Shown here one piece after another: positions 41,097 through 41,890 of a DNA stretch of 41,890 nt (the stretch's first letter is position 1; each line of letters opens with the position of its first letter). The notes beneath the pieces were generated by a model. That model had not been told where the DNA came from and searched no databases. It was given only the letters and a program-made list of their open reading frames with translations. The translations under genes and the position numbers were made by a program. This DNA comes from JBJXHG01 sp046160865 (GTDB lineage: Bacteria; Planctomycetota; UBA1135; GCA-002686595), in the NCBI GenBank assembly GCA_046160865.1, contig JBJXHG010000011.1, positions 1 to 41,890 on the forward strand. The letters are read 5' to 3'.

Positions 41097-41603
41097 ATGC
41101 CCAGCTCAAGGAGACGCGCGCTGCACCCCCTGCTCCTCGAACGGGGATACTGGCGCAATCGGTTACAAATACTGAAGTTAGCTCGTCCGTCCGTGCTGAT
41201 CATCCCGCGCCCTGAGCTCTCCGCGCCCGAAGTTGAGGTCGACGAATTCCGCATCCGGGCACACGACGGCATCCGACTGTTCGGCCTGCGCGCGCGCCCG
41301 CGCCTGATCGCGCCGAATGGAACCGTTCGAGTCCGCCTCGTCGGACCGTGCGAGCTGCCGCAGATCGACCATTCGACCGTCCAGGACGGGACGACTGAAT
41401 TCGTGCTGCAACTGCCCGCCGGACGTCGCCTCGAAGACCGCGTGCTCGACGTCTTGCGCGTCTGCCAACTCGCGTCGGAACGCGAGAGTGCGGTGCAGCT
41501 CTTCGCGCCCAGCCACGATCAGGAGCCCGATGAGTTCCTGATCGCGGCGCAGCTCCTCTCGAAGGAGCTCGACGGCAGCGACGGCTTCCCGACGCGGCCG
41601 TAG
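41097..41603 (+). CDS. Hypothetical protein
   Basis: 168 residues from ATG 41097, an uncertain start in GC-rich sequence. No signal peptide or membrane segment. The sequence has normal amino-acid balance for a real gene: FRIRAHDGIRLFGLRARPRLIAPNG, then LVGPCELPQIDHST and a helical, Leu-rich LEDRVLDVLRVCQLASERE. The beta-rich start and RVRLVG strand might suggest a small OB- or Ig-like domain, but I recognise no family. It is divergent from the amidohydrolase array and could share its control region. The dispersed element begins 33 bp after its stop. Confidence 0.55.
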   Translation: MPSSRRRALHPLLLERGYWRNRLQILKLARPSVLIIPRPELSAPEVEVDEFRIRAHDGIRLFGLRARPRLIAPNGTVRVRLVGPCELPQIDHSTVQDGTTEFVLQLPAGRRLEDRVLDVLRVCQLASERESAVQLFAPSHDQEPDEFLIAAQLLSKELDGSDGFPTRP

Positions 41604-41635
41604 GCACGTGCGCCGCAACATCCAGTCGCGTCTCG

Positions 41636-41767
41636 CTCGCCCGCAGCTCTCACCACGTCCGTCGTGAGGTTGCGCCTGCGCGTTCGAAGCAAGGCGTTGG
41701 ACCGGATTCGACCGCTGCGTGCGAGTCGGCGCAGCCGCAGCAGGACGCGGTGAGAAATGCAGGCTAG
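41636..41767. repeat. Dispersed inverted-repeat element, diverged copy
   Basis: Read on the minus strand it starts AGCCTGCATTTCTCACC, then GCTGCGGCTGCGCCGACTCG, GTCGAATCCGGTCCAACG and CGACGGACGTGGTGAGAGC. Each block lines up in order with the 32196-32372 element read on the plus strand. About 45-50 bp of that element's interior is missing here. The ends remain imperfect inverted repeats. The plus-strand right end GTGAGAAATGCAGGCTAG also matches 2810-2827. Confidence 0.65.
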
Positions 41768-41890
41768 TGTCCTGAGTCAGAAGTTCGCTCTCACCAAGGT
41801 CGAGATCGTCGTCGCTGGCAAGGCGCGAGGGTGCAGGCAACCTGTCAGGTTTCCGAACCCGAGCAACGCCGCCAGCGCGGAGGAGATCGA

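Overview
The window is about 42 kb of high-GC chromosomal DNA. The clearest taxonomic hint is the 478-2235 protein: PD40/TolB-type propeller repeats followed by a Cys-rich C-terminal domain that opens with 'FCFGDG' and 'CPC'. That combination, together with a membrane-anchored ECF sigma factor fused to carboxypeptidase-regulatory (CnaB-like) repeats and large sets of exported amidohydrolase-like proteins, suits a deep-branching Planctomycetota lineage. This is an inference; no rRNA gene is present to test it.

Layout. 1-2940: the propeller gene, flanked by a 53-bp direct repeat and non-coding DNA. 2941-6607: an outer-membrane-barrel-like gene, a methyltransferase relic, and a 944-residue sigma factor/transmembrane/CnaB fusion. 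6938-7203: a decayed antisense tRNA-Arg and an intact tRNA-Arg(CCU). 7215-17539: a type I restriction-modification operon on the minus strand, in the order hsdM, hsdS, NucS-like nuclease, DUF4062-HATPase protein, small ORF, hsdR, YgjP-like metallopeptidase. It starts 11 bp from the tRNA and looks less GC-rich than its surroundings. hsdR is broken by a 1-bp insertion. 17875-26827: mixed housekeeping and envelope genes (class I methyltransferase, two pseudopilin-like proteins, rhodanese, archaeal-type ProRS, lipoprotein, phospholipase D family enzyme, TrpD2/YbiB-like protein, SGNH hydrolase). Between the pilin genes and the rhodanese gene lies a strong candidate for an independent structured small RNA: promoter, five hairpins and an intrinsic terminator.

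26847-40776: nine consecutive minus-strand genes (called I to A here, in transcription order), all encoding exported proteins of the imidazolonepropionase-like amidohydrolase superfamily. Most are translationally coupled through ATGA/GTGA overlaps or gaps of a few bases. Only genes C and D keep the metal-binding HxH of the family; the other seven (eight domains, since gene E carries two) have lost it. Five of the nine carry long Lys/Glu-rich low-complexity segments. A 177-bp element with perfect 18-bp terminal inverted repeats sits between gene E and gene D and seems to have replaced the start of D. A second, diverged copy lies at 41636-41767.

How the parts may work together (inference). The amidohydrolase array could be one exported or periplasmic complex in which two catalytic subunits work with many degenerate, perhaps binding or scaffolding, paralogues. 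It is the best candidate here for an undescribed system, followed by the small RNA at 20432-20648.
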